Shown: one piece after another, positions 10,744 to 20,020 of the stretch
How the letters are laid out: each line of letters opens with the position of its first letter
Position numbering within the stretch: the first letter of the stretch is position 1
Virus record (IMG/VR): IMGVR_UViG_3300021964_000094
Coordinates: 1 to 53,602 of that record
DNA length: 53,602 bases
Source of the DNA: a virus
Direction: 5' to 3' (one strand)
Translations under genes and position numbers: made by a program
The notes under the pieces: model-generated
Told to the model about the DNA's origin: nothing
Database searches by the model: none
The model's input: the letters and a program-made list of their open reading frames with translations, nothing else

Positions 10744-13700
10744 TAACTATTACTCGTCTTAGTTATAACCTGTGATTTTAACAAGTTCAATTCTATTGCT
10801 GTAATGGTATCAACTATCTGAATATCATCAACAGTTGCCGCACTAACCAAAATTTCATCTGGTCTTGCTTGTACTTCTGATAGGCTTCCGTATGCTTGAT
10901 TCTCTTGTTTAGGAACTAAAACGACGTTGCTAATTTCAGGTGAATTGTATTGAATAATATATGACAACAATTCACTAGAATGAAACTTGTCTCCAAAATC
11001 CCAATTATCAATAGCAAAGTAATTTGTAATACTGTTTATAATTTTGACCTTTAAATCATTATCATTAATTGTCATGTTTTTATTTTTAACAACTTTAAAT
11101 GTCGCTTGAAATTCTGTTTTTGCTTTTGTACCAAACAAAGGAAAATATGTTACTGGATGGTAAACAATTTCATCACTGATTGTTTTTAAATCTGCTAACG
11201 GTGTGCCAAACTGGATCCTTAAACTTTCTGGTGTAGGTTCTTGAGGTGCTGTTGTTACTGATCCATTTAGATACTTGCGGTAATTAATGTCGTACGTTCT
11301 AACAAGAAGGTAAACATCAATAATATTACTAACACTAGGATCAATTCTTCTATTGCTACTAGCATTATGAATATATTGGAATTTTAATCCGCTACGCCCA
11401 ATATAAGCAACATACGAGGGTTCTAAAATAAACGTTCTAGTAATTAGATCAACTCTTTTAATAAAGTTTTCTGCTTGATCATAAAAGTATATTAATTGAT
11501 TGTGATCATAATCATTAACATTTGTATTAACTTCTTTATCTTTAACTAAAATAGTATTGTTTTCATTATCGATAAAATCTAATTTTGTGAAACCAAAATT
11601 ATCAGTTGTCTTTTTAAAGAACAAGTATTTGTTTGACAAGTCTGTTCCAACGATATCATCAAAACTATCTGGATTATCAATTACACCGTCATCGTCACTG
11701 TCATAAAATGTTATCTTTACACTTTCAGTACTCTGATAGCCGTCTTCAAATCTAACGCTGTCAGCAATTTCAAACTTAATATCATTCTTTAATGTTCTGT
11801 CTTGGTCAATAATTGCTGTTACATCGTCTGCTGTAAAATCAGGATTTAAATTTTTAAGATTAATAATACTTGCGGCTAGTGTTGCTGGTGAAATTTCTTT
11901 ACCTTCTGGAACACTGTTAATGTCAAGTACGCTGATTTGATCTTTAATAACTGTTCTGTTCTTGCTATCATAGATCTTTTCAGATCTATCAAAATAAAAT
12001 CTATTTTGCTCTACACTTGAAAATACATAATTTGTTCCTCTAACACGGACTCTAAATTCGTCTCCATCGTAGACAAATGCTAATAACCAACCAGCATCTG
12101 CGTTTGTATTTGTGTTATCGCCTGCTTGACCTAAACTAAAATCACTGCTTAAATCAATGTTACTGCTTGATATAACTTTCCATGATCTAGTTTCAATGTC
12201 ATATCTTAATCCAAAAGTTTGACTAGCAAAACTTAGGTTTAATATTTCAGTTTCTATATCAACTGGTAAATTGCTAATAAACTTAGGAACAACCTGCGAA
12301 GGAACTGCGCTAGTTGGAATAGGGTCAGACAGTGTAATAGGTCCAACACCGTTTGATAAATTACCTACGCCAGCATTTGTACCGTCGCCTACTACTCTTA
12401 CTACTTTAGACCAAATATATTTTTTATGTGTCTTGTCTGTTGGATCATAAGTTACAATTTCGCCGTCTTTGAATGCTTGAGTAGACAAAGGAGGTAAAAA
12501 CTTAATTAAACTTCCTGCTTCAATAAATCTAAGGTTACTAGTTGTATAAACACCAATCTTGATTGGAAATTCATCAAAGATATTACCAAAGTAGCCAGTG
12601 CTACCGTTAATATCAGTTGTTGTTTGTAACCATTTTACACTTACGTCACTTGTAAAAATTTTATCAAAATTAGTTAGATAAAAATTATAAGTTTCAAAAT
12701 CTTCAATAGCAGGTTCTATTGTGTTTCTAATATAGTTTAGAATAATATTTTTATTAGTATACTTGTAACTAAAGTTGCGTTCAGTATCTGCTCTATAAAC
12801 TAAACCATCGTCGGCAAAAACATTTACCATTGAATACTTTCCGCTGGCATCAATAATGTCAAAATTTCGACTAATGCCGCTTGATGTTCTGTTTATTGCT
12901 TTTACTTTTAAAATTTCTTGTGAACTACCTAAAGGAGCAAGGTTATAATCTTCTCCAGTGACCATTCTGTTTTGTGTATAATACTGTGCTGGTGCTTTAG
13001 TTCTAATTGATTCAATAGTTTCTGATGCCGCACTATTATCAACAGTATATTGTAACGATAAAGTAATTGTAAGAGTTTGACTTGCTCCGGATTTACCTAC
13101 ATACGGAATAGATACTGTTATGTTACGCATATCTCTTGGAGATATGCTGTAAGTTGTTCCTGCTGATGTTCTATAAAACGCTCTAAATGTTCCTTGCGGA
13201 AGATTACCAAATACACCATCAGAAAACAATAAGTCAATGGCGTCATTTTCTTGTGTAATTACAGAATAGATATCTTTTTGTTGACTAGTTAAACTGTTAT
13301 AGATAATGTTATTGCCTTCTACACTATCTACTTTTGTCCATAGTGTATCTAAATTGCCATTAGCATCTAATTTATACAACCAAACATCATCATTGTTAAT
13401 TCCTTGTGATGTGATAGAAACTTGTTCATTTACAGTCGGCTGTGTAACTTCAAAGTCAGCACTTTGAAGGGATCCTTGCTTAAACATCATAAAGAATCCT
13501 GTATTAGCACTAGCATTACCTCTACCATCTTGTCTGTAAATAAAACCGTAGTTTCTTCCAGGCATCGGAGACTCTTCATAAATGTAATCTTGTCCGATTA
13601 TTGAAGTACTTGGAATTTCAAATTTTAAACTTCTTCCGCCAGCACTTTTACTAAAATTAAAAAGTGGAGATGTTTCATTAGAACTATTAAAACTGTACTG

Positions 13701-14255
13701 CTCTGTAACTATACCATCGATGTTTTGCTGGCCTTGATTCTTTCCAAATTCTGTATTTGGAACCATTGCCGCATTGAGAATAATAATAAATTGTTCAAAC
13801 CAATTTGGGTTTGTAGGATCATTCCAGTTGATAGTTTGGCTTGATAAGTTTGTGCCTGCGCTATCAGTTAACTGCTCATCTGTTTCAATTGAAGTAAACT
13901 TTAAAAGTCCACTAGCACCTACGTTTCGTTTAGCATTGTAAGACAACATACGAGCAATACGCAATACACTTTCTTTACGTTCTGCTAATTCAATGAAATT
14001 TTCTCTGCTGTTTAGATCCATTCTAAACGCAAGACTTTGTCCTAAGAATGCTATAAGATCAATTAGAGCAACATATTCTGAACTTTCAATAAAATCGTTA
14101 AAATCTTCCGGATAGTTTTCTCTTAGATATTCAACCATAACACGGCGAAGATTTTCAAAGTCGTAAGACTTGAAATCAGCGTTACGAAACGTCTGATATA
14201 TACGAGTCCAGTCTTCAGCTAGTATTAAATTGTTCTGTCTAGTTGTTGTTGTCAT
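10743..14255 (-). CDS. 6: Baseplate wedge subunit gp6
   Basis: This is a T4 gp6-type wedge protein, which in T4 forms the intertwined dimers that join six wedges into the baseplate ring. The N-terminal 120 residues carry the family signature (DWTRIYQTFRNADFKSYDF, then VALIDLIAFLGQSLAFRMDL, NSRENFIELAERKES and LSYNAKRNVGASG). The last 150 residues (YHPVTYFPLFGTKAKTEF to NSPEISNVVLVP) are the conserved J-like tail domain. At 1170 residues it is much longer than T4 gp6 (660); the extra length is a beta-rich, Asn/Asp-rich middle region. It lies 54 bases downstream of gp25 and its stop overlaps the start of the giant protein, so the two are probably translationally coupled. Two TAAATA-containing late-promoter-like sequences lie in the gap upstream. 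Confidence 0.93.
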   Translation of the reverse strand: MTTTTRQNNLILAEDWTRIYQTFRNADFKSYDFENLRRVMVEYLRENYPEDFNDFIESSEYVALIDLIAFLGQSLAFRMDLNSRENFIELAERKESVLRIARMLSYNAKRNVGASGLLKFTSIETDEQLTDSAGTNLSSQTINWNDPTNPNWFEQFIIILNAAMVPNTEFGKNQGQQNIDGIVTEQYSFNSSNETSPLFNFSKSAGGRSLKFEIPSTSIIGQDYIYEESPMPGRNYGFIYRQDGRGNASANTGFFMMFKQGSLQSADFEVTQPTVNEQVSITSQGINNDDVWLYKLDANGNLDTLWTKVDSVEGNNIIYNSLTSQQKDIYSVITQENDAIDLLFSDGVFGNLPQGTFRAFYRTSAGTTYSISPRDMRNITVSIPYVGKSGASQTLTITLSLQYTVDNSAASETIESIRTKAPAQYYTQNRMVTGEDYNLAPLGSSQEILKVKAINRTSSGISRNFDIIDASGKYSMVNVFADDGLVYRADTERNFSYKYTNKNIILNYIRNTIEPAIEDFETYNFYLTNFDKIFTSDVSVKWLQTTTDINGSTGYFGNIFDEFPIKIGVYTTSNLRFIEAGSLIKFLPPLSTQAFKDGEIVTYDPTDKTHKKYIWSKVVRVVGDGTNAGVGNLSNGVGPITLSDPIPTSAVPSQVVPKFISNLPVDIETEILNLSFASQTFGLRYDIETRSWKVISSSNIDLSSDFSLGQAGDNTNTNADAGWLLAFVYDGDEFRVRVRGTNYVFSSVEQNRFYFDRSEKIYDSKNRTVIKDQISVLDINSVPEGKEISPATLAASIINLKNLNPDFTADDVTAIIDQDRTLKNDIKFEIADSVRFEDGYQSTESVKITFYDSDDDGVIDNPDSFDDIVGTDLSNKYLFFKKTTDNFGFTKLDFIDNENNTILVKDKEVNTNVNDYDHNQLIYFYDQAENFIKRVDLITRTFILEPSYVAYIGRSGLKFQYIHNASSNRRIDPSVSNIIDVYLLVRTYDINYRKYLNGSVTTAPQEPTPESLRIQFGTPLADLKTISDEIVYHPVTYFPLFGTKAKTEFQATFKVVKNKNMTINDNDLKVKIINSITNYFAIDNWDFGDKFHSSELLSYIIQYNSPEISNVVLVPKQENQAYGSLSEVQARPDEILVSAATVDDIQIVDTITAIELNLLKSQVITKTSNS

Positions 14256-14309
14256 CTTTGTTTTTGCCCTATATGCTATTTACCGTATCTAAAAAACTGC
14301 GCATTTTAT
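14256..14309 (-). promoter_or_regulatory. Possible internal late promoters ahead of gp6
   Basis: On the minus strand the short gap between gp25 and gp6 has GGTAAATA (14277-14284), and TCTAAATA at 14307-14314 overlaps the gp25 stop. Both share the TAAATA core of the T4 late promoter but lack the full TATAAATA. They could boost gp6 and the giant protein. AT-rich chance matches are possible. Confidence 0.3.
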
Positions 14310-14747
14310 TTAGACATCTGTTTTATTAAAATCTAACACTAATTTTTCGGTTAAATTTAGCTGTACATACTCTAGATCAACTTCAACACGTATTCCGTAT
14401 TCAGTAGCATCAACACTTATGTTAGCTGGATTTACACGTGGATCCCTGTTTATAATTTCAGTTACATCCTCTGAAACTATTTGTACATTTTCTTCGGTCA
14501 TTGGCTCAAATACCATCGACCATATTACTGTTCCAAATTCCGGTTGTTCTAGTTTTTCACCCTTACGTATATGAAAGTGATTTAATAGATCTTGTTTAAT
14601 AAGTTCAAGGTCGTTTTCTTTAAAATGATTTTGCTTTTTTCTAGAATTAAATCCTTTATAAATTAATGATCCTACGTCAGGCGATGTAGCTCCAAAGTTT
14701 GCTTCACTTGATTGAACCTTTTGCTGATTATAAATTCTTCTAACCAT
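14310..14747 (-). CDS. 25: Baseplate wedge subunit gp25
   Basis: 145 residues, close to T4 gp25 (132), the small wedge protein at which sheath assembly starts. The core LLNHFHIRKGEKLEQPEFGT, then VFEPMTEENVQIV and INRDPRVNP, follows the GPW/gp25 family pattern. The family's Glu-Pro-Arg motif appears here as Asp-Pro-Arg in INRDPRV. It lies between gp5 (2-base gap) and gp6, the usual order in T4-like baseplate clusters. It should bind gp6 and gp53 in the inner wedge. Only the N-terminal 30 residues, polar and Gln/Ser-rich, are unassigned. Confidence 0.92.
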   Translation of the reverse strand: MVRRIYNQQKVQSSEANFGATSPDVGSLIYKGFNSRKKQNHFKENDLELIKQDLLNHFHIRKGEKLEQPEFGTVIWSMVFEPMTEENVQIVSEDVTEIINRDPRVNPANISVDATEYGIRVEVDLEYVQLNLTEKLVLDFNKTDV

Positions 14748-14749
14748 TA

Positions 14750-16405
14750 TTATTCCTCATTTTCCCTGTCAGTCTTTGGAGGAGCAACTGCCAAAGGATC
14801 TGTATTTTCGTGTTCTTTCCACGGCTCGTGCTGTGGTATACGTTTCATAATACTTTCTAAGGGCTCGTCGCTTTGATATTCTTTATTTGCCCAAGGAAGT
14901 TTTATGTCTGTAACACTATTTAAGTGAGTTAAAAGTGGCTCCGGAACTGTTACATTTGCTATCGATCCTGGCTCTGCTACTTGTGCTGGATCACAGTTCA
15001 TTTCAATTTTATCAGCAGTTTCTCTGTGGAAATTTTTACTGCTTATATTTGTACTGTCGTTAGATCTAATTCTTGTGTTATTAACCGAAGTCGTATTAAC
15101 ATTGCTTGCTTTTAACTTGTAATCCTTAGAAGCAGTAGTTTCAATATTTCCTTCAACGTTTGTTCGATCGCTTCCTTTAACTGTTGTACTAACATCTTCT
15201 TCTACAACTGTCGACTTAAATCCACCAACTAATGTTGTTAGATTGCCAGCAGAATCAACATGTATTCTGCCAACTGTACTTGGAGTTCCCTCCTCGCCTG
15301 TTGGACTTTCTGTATTCGTACCGCTTGCTTTGATATTGATATTTCGTTGTGCTTCCATGTTGATGTCTCTGCCAGCGTGGAAGTTAAAATCTTGTTGTGT
15401 ATGAATACTGATACTGTCTTGAGCAAATATATCAATTTTACCGTCAGAAGTAAGTTCTATCCAAGCAGTACCTCTACTATTTCCGATATAGATTAAATCT
15501 TCTGAATTGTGTAATAGGATTTGGTGTCCTGTTCTAGTGCGCATTCTAAAACTTTCACCATAAGGAATTCTAACATCGCCTTCTTCGTCTTTTGTGGCAT
15601 CAGCATATTCAGGAGGTCCTTGGTCTGCTGGTGTTTTTCTTATAAATCTATCATCGCCGTCATCCATTACAAACTGATGACCGCCTAGTCTACTTACATA
15701 AGTTGGATCAGACACATTGTCGCTTGTTCCTATAGACTTAGTTCTTGCTCCTGGTCTTTTATCTAACGGTCCAGGAGTACTAATACCATGTACACTTGAT
15801 ATACCGTTTCTAACCATAGTACTGTTATGGCTTCCTCTTATAGGATCTCCTACTAGTCCGCTATCTAATAAAAATCCTGCTAATGGGTGTACAGCCCTTT
15901 TGTTAACTTCAGCATACTTTGAAGTTTCTGTGCTATCTAAATTCTTGTTAATTTCAGCAACAGGTAAAACGGTTGTTTGCCCAAAGTCTGATTCTTGTGT
16001 TGGAGACTTATCGACATTGCCTGCGGCCGCGATACCTGGTACCATGTGATTTGCGCCCGGTTCAGGTATAACTCCAATCCAGTACCAAGTTTTCGAATCT
16101 TCTGTTTGAACTACTAAAACTTTTGTTCCTACGTCTGGCGGAATAAAACTCATACCGTACGATTTTTGTGTGTCATTATAAGCTAGATCAGAACCTGTAT
16201 TCTTACCGTTAAATGATTGATTAGTATAACCAAAAAACGGAGGAGCATAATACGCAGGAACATAGCTTACTTCACTACCAACAAGTCCGGGATCATAGCC
16301 CTCAATGTTAACAAATAATGTTCCTATTCCTTGCTTAATGTCATGTCCAATAACACGGGCAGTTTTAGGACCTGAATATGCTATGTCTGTTTTATTCAAC
16401 TTCAT
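14750..16405 (-). CDS. 5: Baseplate central spike protein gp5 without a recognisable lysozyme domain
   Basis: 551 residues. The first 125 or so form an OB-fold-like domain (TARVIGHDIKQGIGTLFVNI; later YGMSFIPPDVGTKVLVVQTE and WYWIGVIPEPG), as in T4 gp5 and VgrG. Residues about 245-320 (GHQFVMDDGDDRFIR, MRTRTGHQILLHNSEDLIYI) and the following short beta-repeats (IDIFAQDSISIHTQQDFNFH, AGRDINMEAQRNINIKAS) match the triple-stranded beta-helix of the spike. T4 gp5 has a lysozyme domain between these parts; here that interval (about 130-245) is Ser/Gly/Pro-rich and shows no such domain. The protein should form the trimeric membrane-piercing spike under the hub. Start overlaps the stop of the 703-residue gene (TAATG). 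The C-terminus is polar and lacks a clear PAAR-binding tip. Confidence 0.88.
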   Translation of the reverse strand: MKLNKTDIAYSGPKTARVIGHDIKQGIGTLFVNIEGYDPGLVGSEVSYVPAYYAPPFFGYTNQSFNGKNTGSDLAYNDTQKSYGMSFIPPDVGTKVLVVQTEDSKTWYWIGVIPEPGANHMVPGIAAAGNVDKSPTQESDFGQTTVLPVAEINKNLDSTETSKYAEVNKRAVHPLAGFLLDSGLVGDPIRGSHNSTMVRNGISSVHGISTPGPLDKRPGARTKSIGTSDNVSDPTYVSRLGGHQFVMDDGDDRFIRKTPADQGPPEYADATKDEEGDVRIPYGESFRMRTRTGHQILLHNSEDLIYIGNSRGTAWIELTSDGKIDIFAQDSISIHTQQDFNFHAGRDINMEAQRNINIKASGTNTESPTGEEGTPSTVGRIHVDSAGNLTTLVGGFKSTVVEEDVSTTVKGSDRTNVEGNIETTASKDYKLKASNVNTTSVNNTRIRSNDSTNISSKNFHRETADKIEMNCDPAQVAEPGSIANVTVPEPLLTHLNSVTDIKLPWANKEYQSDEPLESIMKRIPQHEPWKEHENTDPLAVAPPKTDRENEE

Positions 16406-18516
16406 TATTCAGATCCCTTGTTGCTATATTTTTTGATATCATAAGAGTCTAGATCAGATCTAGTTTGAAGATCAGCACCTAATAATTTTTTAGTATTTGA
16501 TGCAGCTGTTGATTGTGAGGCGCTGACGCCTTTAATATCTAACTCTGGATCTTGTGTTAGATCTTTTACTAGTTTTAAATTCTGTTTAAAAACACCATCT
16601 TCAAAAGTGCTTATATTTCTTAATAATTTGTAAACACCACTAAACGGATGATCAGTACCTCCCGATGGGACTTGAGGTAAATTTGATCCAGGATAAGGGT
16701 AATCTTGAATAGTTCTAAATCTTACATATATTCTAGTATCTTCACCGTTCCATGCCATTCCTAAACTAGGAAACACATATTTTTGATTTCCAAGACCGCC
16801 AATTGGAATATAAAAAGGATCGCCTAAAATATCTATACTCAATTCTAACATATAAAGATTTTCTTCTTTATCGTCACTTGATGTTAATCCTGTTACATTA
16901 GCGTGTACCCATCTTGCGACATTTAGTTCAGTAGCATCAATTCCTGCTCCACCGGCGACATTAGGAAAAGAATATTTGTCAGGTTCATATGTATATGCTC
17001 CAGGAAATACTGAATTAAATGCGTTTGATGCACCCGGTGTAGGTTTTACAAAAGTATATTTTCCGTTAACTAGATTTTTTTTGTTCTCAGCAAGATTATC
17101 AAACCCCGCTGGCTGTCCAGAAAGATAAAATGCAGCATTAAAATTTAGATCAAAATTAATAATGTCATCATTCTGACCAGTATAGGTATAAGAATACGCT
17201 TTTTTAATCCTTGCCTTTGTAGCAGGAGTTACTTCAATGCCTTGACTTGGCAGTTTTAGATTACTTAAATTTGTATAAAAAGGTACAACCGTATAATAAA
17301 ACACCTGTGGAAATTTTCCACTCACTGGATCAATTGGACCGTTTGGATCTTTATATTTTGCCATACGCTGGATAGTAAAATAAACTGCGTTTCCACCTTC
17401 GTCAGCAGTATCAGTTACTTTTGTAGCAATAGTAGAATGGCACATCACATCAGAGATAACTTCTAGTAGTTTTAATCTTTTATCTTTAGATGCGTTATAC
17501 ACAAATCTAGGATCAACAGAAATAGATTTAGTGTTAGGAGCTGACTCAAAAACAAGTTTTACATCAGTTTCCAAATTTACGTTTTTTAATTTTTCAGGAT
17601 CTGATAAAAATGTTTCCCATGCTGGAGATTCTGGCCAACTAGCATCATTAACACCGTTCCTTGGTAATATTGTGATAATGTATTCGTCTGCTAGAGTCTT
17701 CATTCCAGTGCTAATAAGTTCTTCTTCTTTCTTGTTCATTATTTGAGCAAGGTTAAAAAGTGCTATGTCTGGAGATCGGCCCGCATTAAAACTTATACTA
17801 GATCCAATGTCAGTAGTGAATTCATTTAATGTCATGACATCTTGACTAACTAGGTAGGTAACTGTGTAGTTACTGCCGGAGCCGTCAGCATTAAATGTAA
17901 CATTTTGTAAACGAATTGGAATATATCTAGTTGCTTCTTTAATTGTTTCTTGTTTGCCATCATTCCAACCATGAAAAACAATCTTTACAAGGTATGGTGC
18001 TTGTGTGAAATGATTATATCCTGATAGTAACGCACTAGACATTAAACTTTCAAATAATTGTCCCATGCTGTATGGTTCAAATACTTCAAACGATCCACCA
18101 TGCATGCCTGTATTTCCGTTTGGAGTGCTAGGATCGCTTGGCATAATTGTTTTAACCATAAATCTATTAATAAAAAATTCTGGATACCCTCCAATTGCTG
18201 GCGCACGAGAACCAACATCGCCTTCCGATAGCTTTTTTTCTCCGGTTTGCTTTGTGCCTGTATATCCGCTCTCACCAAACACAATCCATCTTGGATCTTG
18301 GGCTTGGTCTCCAATGTATGAAGCTGAATTATAAGATTGCTTATCCAATGCGCCCATTGAAATTTGATAAGTTATCGATTCGTATCCTTTAAGAATATTT
18401 TCTTCTAAATTAAAATCTCTATAAAAGTTTTCGGAGGAAACAGATCCAAGACCTAATGATTCGTTTAACCGATTTTTTTGTTGTTTAATAGCGGAAGACT
18501 TTGATTTTACGGCCAT
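16405..18516 (-). CDS. Baseplate hub-like structural protein (gp27 position)
   Basis: 703 residues, between gp53 and gp5 and coupled to gp5 by a TAATG overlap. I do not recognise a named domain with certainty. It has a conserved-looking stretch FEPYSMGQLFESLMSSALLS followed by QAPYLVKIVFHGWNDG and TRYIPIRLQNVTFNADGSGS, a pattern I associate with large hub or tail proteins of marine T4-like phages. The middle and C-terminal parts are beta-rich (YYTVVPFYTNL, KKAYSYTYTGQNDDIINFDL). In T4, gp27 forms the torus on which the gp5 spike sits, so direct coupling to gp5 supports a gp27-like hub role, though this protein is nearly twice as long as T4 gp27. No signal peptide or membrane segment was seen. 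Structural role likely; exact identity uncertain. Confidence 0.6.
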   Translation of the reverse strand: MAVKSKSSAIKQQKNRLNESLGLGSVSSENFYRDFNLEENILKGYESITYQISMGALDKQSYNSASYIGDQAQDPRWIVFGESGYTGTKQTGEKKLSEGDVGSRAPAIGGYPEFFINRFMVKTIMPSDPSTPNGNTGMHGGSFEVFEPYSMGQLFESLMSSALLSGYNHFTQAPYLVKIVFHGWNDGKQETIKEATRYIPIRLQNVTFNADGSGSNYTVTYLVSQDVMTLNEFTTDIGSSISFNAGRSPDIALFNLAQIMNKKEEELISTGMKTLADEYIITILPRNGVNDASWPESPAWETFLSDPEKLKNVNLETDVKLVFESAPNTKSISVDPRFVYNASKDKRLKLLEVISDVMCHSTIATKVTDTADEGGNAVYFTIQRMAKYKDPNGPIDPVSGKFPQVFYYTVVPFYTNLSNLKLPSQGIEVTPATKARIKKAYSYTYTGQNDDIINFDLNFNAAFYLSGQPAGFDNLAENKKNLVNGKYTFVKPTPGASNAFNSVFPGAYTYEPDKYSFPNVAGGAGIDATELNVARWVHANVTGLTSSDDKEENLYMLELSIDILGDPFYIPIGGLGNQKYVFPSLGMAWNGEDTRIYVRFRTIQDYPYPGSNLPQVPSGGTDHPFSGVYKLLRNISTFEDGVFKQNLKLVKDLTQDPELDIKGVSASQSTAASNTKKLLGADLQTRSDLDSYDIKKYSNKGSE

Positions 18517-18517
18517 G

Positions 18518-18817
18518 TTAGACTCCTAAAGAGGCTTTTAAAATATCCGCTCTAGGTATGTATATCACTAGACCTGGTTCAAAGTCGAAGATTGGATCTT
18601 TAAGTAGTGTCGGATTACGTTTAGAAAATACCCACCACAGTTTAGGTGTATCATACAAACTATAAGATAATAGATCAGGTCTATGTCTAAAACGACTTTC
18701 AATTTCGTATGGATAATCTGTGTCGTTGATAGAAAAATCCCTTGGCTCTAAAAGTTCTAAATAGGTATTGTTCATTGGGGTATTATACCAAGGACTGGTT
18801 TTTGCGTATTCTGCCAT
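18518..18817 (-). CDS. 53: Baseplate wedge subunit gp53-like, with a LysM-like end
   Basis: 99 residues. The pattern FRHRPDLLSYSLYDTPKLWW, VFSKRNP, DPIFDFEPGLVIYIP is the typical core of gp53/LysM-like tail proteins: a compact fold ending in a 'G..IyiP' strand. T4 gp53 is longer (196); short versions are common in marine relatives as far as I recall. The start codon overlaps the stop of the upstream gene (TAATG) and the stop lies 1 base from the next start, so it is translated within the baseplate operon. Its expected job is to link gp25/gp6 wedges to the central hub. Order gp53, hub, gp5, gp25, gp6 supports this call. Confidence 0.75.
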   Translation of the reverse strand: MAEYAKTSPWYNTPMNNTYLELLEPRDFSINDTDYPYEIESRFRHRPDLLSYSLYDTPKLWWVFSKRNPTLLKDPIFDFEPGLVIYIPRADILKASLGV

Positions 18818-19929
18818 TATAAAATTCCTCTTTGTCCGCCGTTGGCATAATCATTGAGATTGAATGCTCTTAGTTTTGATCTATTAAACACAGGCGATAC
18901 TGTTAAGTTAATATTACTATCTAAAGGAACATAGTTTATTTCGTTTGTTTGCCCATATACAATTCTTTTATACTGTACATTTCTTGGTAAATCTATACTA
19001 ACAGATTTTACTACAATATTAACTCCGCCCTTTGATCCACCAAACATATGATCTCCATAACCGTATAGTTGTGCTACAATAGGTGGAAACCCTTGAGGGA
19101 AACTTTCTCCATAAAAACTTTTGGTTAAAAGTTTAAAAAATCTTGTTGCCGCAAGCCAGTAACGTCCTTCTTCTTCATTTTGAACTGTGAAATTACCGTT
19201 GATTATAATATCATCTACTGAACTATTTTTATAACTTTGAAATGTAAAGTTATTGTGTACTGGAGATTGTTGAACATACGTTCCTTTGTGTACTACAGTT
19301 ATTGAAGGTGTATAAGGAAATACTACACTGTTTCTTCCGTCTTTAGTTATTGGACCTAAATAACCTGTTGATGCTGATGCCGCCGCTAATATTGAATTAA
19401 GATTAGTAACACCTATTCTTACTCGCCAGTCACCTTTCATAATTTTATTGTCAACAGTCTGTTTCTCTGAAGAATCTGGTTTTTCCTTATCGGCGGATTT
19501 TTTAAGATCCTCGCCTGCGGCCTTTGCTGACGAAAATAAACTATCGCCAAATGCTCTTGCTTGATCAGCTATTTGACTAATACTTTTTAATACTCCTTCG
19601 CCGGCTTCTATCAATGACGATGCCGCTTGTACTAAAGCAAACCCTGTACCTAAAGCTCCAAGAGCTTTTTCAATACCATTTGCTTCAGGCTTTCCAAAAA
19701 TGCCAAACGAGAAACTGCCACTTCCGCCAGACGGAATAGAATTATTGTTACTTCCAAAAGAACCGCTTTGTAAAGCCGAACCTGAACCCGAACCAGCTGT
19801 TCCATTAAAGCCGTTGATTGACCACCTACTTCTTGGATCGGCGGCGTTTACTGTAATTGTGTTTCTAATTCCAGTACCATTGGCGTTTACTCGCCCGGCT
19901 GTACTAGGTGTATTTGTTGGTAATGCCAT
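18817..19929 (-). CDS. Tail-tube-cap/baseplate hub-like protein, first gene of the baseplate operon
   Basis: 370 residues. The first 80 are Gly/Ser/Asn-rich and probably disordered; residues about 80-160 look helical (EKALGALGTGFALVQAASSL). The C-terminal 200 residues hold the recognisable part: MKGDWRVRIGV, NSVVFPYTPSITVVHKGTYV, NNFTFQSYKNSSVDDIIING, NFTVQNEEEGRYWLAATRFF and QLYGYGDHMFGG. I know this 'FPYTP...GDFTVQN...GYGDY' pattern from tail tube or baseplate proteins of marine myoviruses, often in the gp48/gp54 neighbourhood. A gp48-like tube-initiation role is therefore inferred, not proven. It is the promoter-proximal gene of the minus-strand operon, with an AATAAATA late promoter about 38 bases upstream. 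Confidence 0.55.
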   Translation of the reverse strand: MALPTNTPSTAGRVNANGTGIRNTITVNAADPRSRWSINGFNGTAGSGSGSALQSGSFGSNNNSIPSGGSGSFSFGIFGKPEANGIEKALGALGTGFALVQAASSLIEAGEGVLKSISQIADQARAFGDSLFSSAKAAGEDLKKSADKEKPDSSEKQTVDNKIMKGDWRVRIGVTNLNSILAAASASTGYLGPITKDGRNSVVFPYTPSITVVHKGTYVQQSPVHNNFTFQSYKNSSVDDIIINGNFTVQNEEEGRYWLAATRFFKLLTKSFYGESFPQGFPPIVAQLYGYGDHMFGGSKGGVNIVVKSVSIDLPRNVQYKRIVYGQTNEINYVPLDSNINLTVSPVFNRSKLRAFNLNDYANGGQRGIL

Positions 19930-19966
19930 TTTGGTAAAATTTCCTCATTCGTTTGGTACTTTACTC

Positions 19967-19974
19967 TATTTATT
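19967..19974 (-). promoter_or_regulatory. Late promoter core for the baseplate operon
   Basis: The minus strand reads GAAATAAATAGAG, with AATAAATA one base from the T4 late consensus TATAAATA. It is correctly placed and oriented for the baseplate operon starting at 19929, in the 91-base divergent gap with gp55. gp55 itself is encoded on the other side. Confidence 0.6.
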
Positions 19975-20020
19975 TCAAGAGAAATGTGCTATTATATAAG
20001 TATTGATGGAGACCAACTAT

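Noticed and set aside
20003-20020. Upstream TTG/ATG starts for gp55
   Set aside because: GGAG is correctly spaced only from the ATG at 20021; the upstream codons lack a ribosome site.
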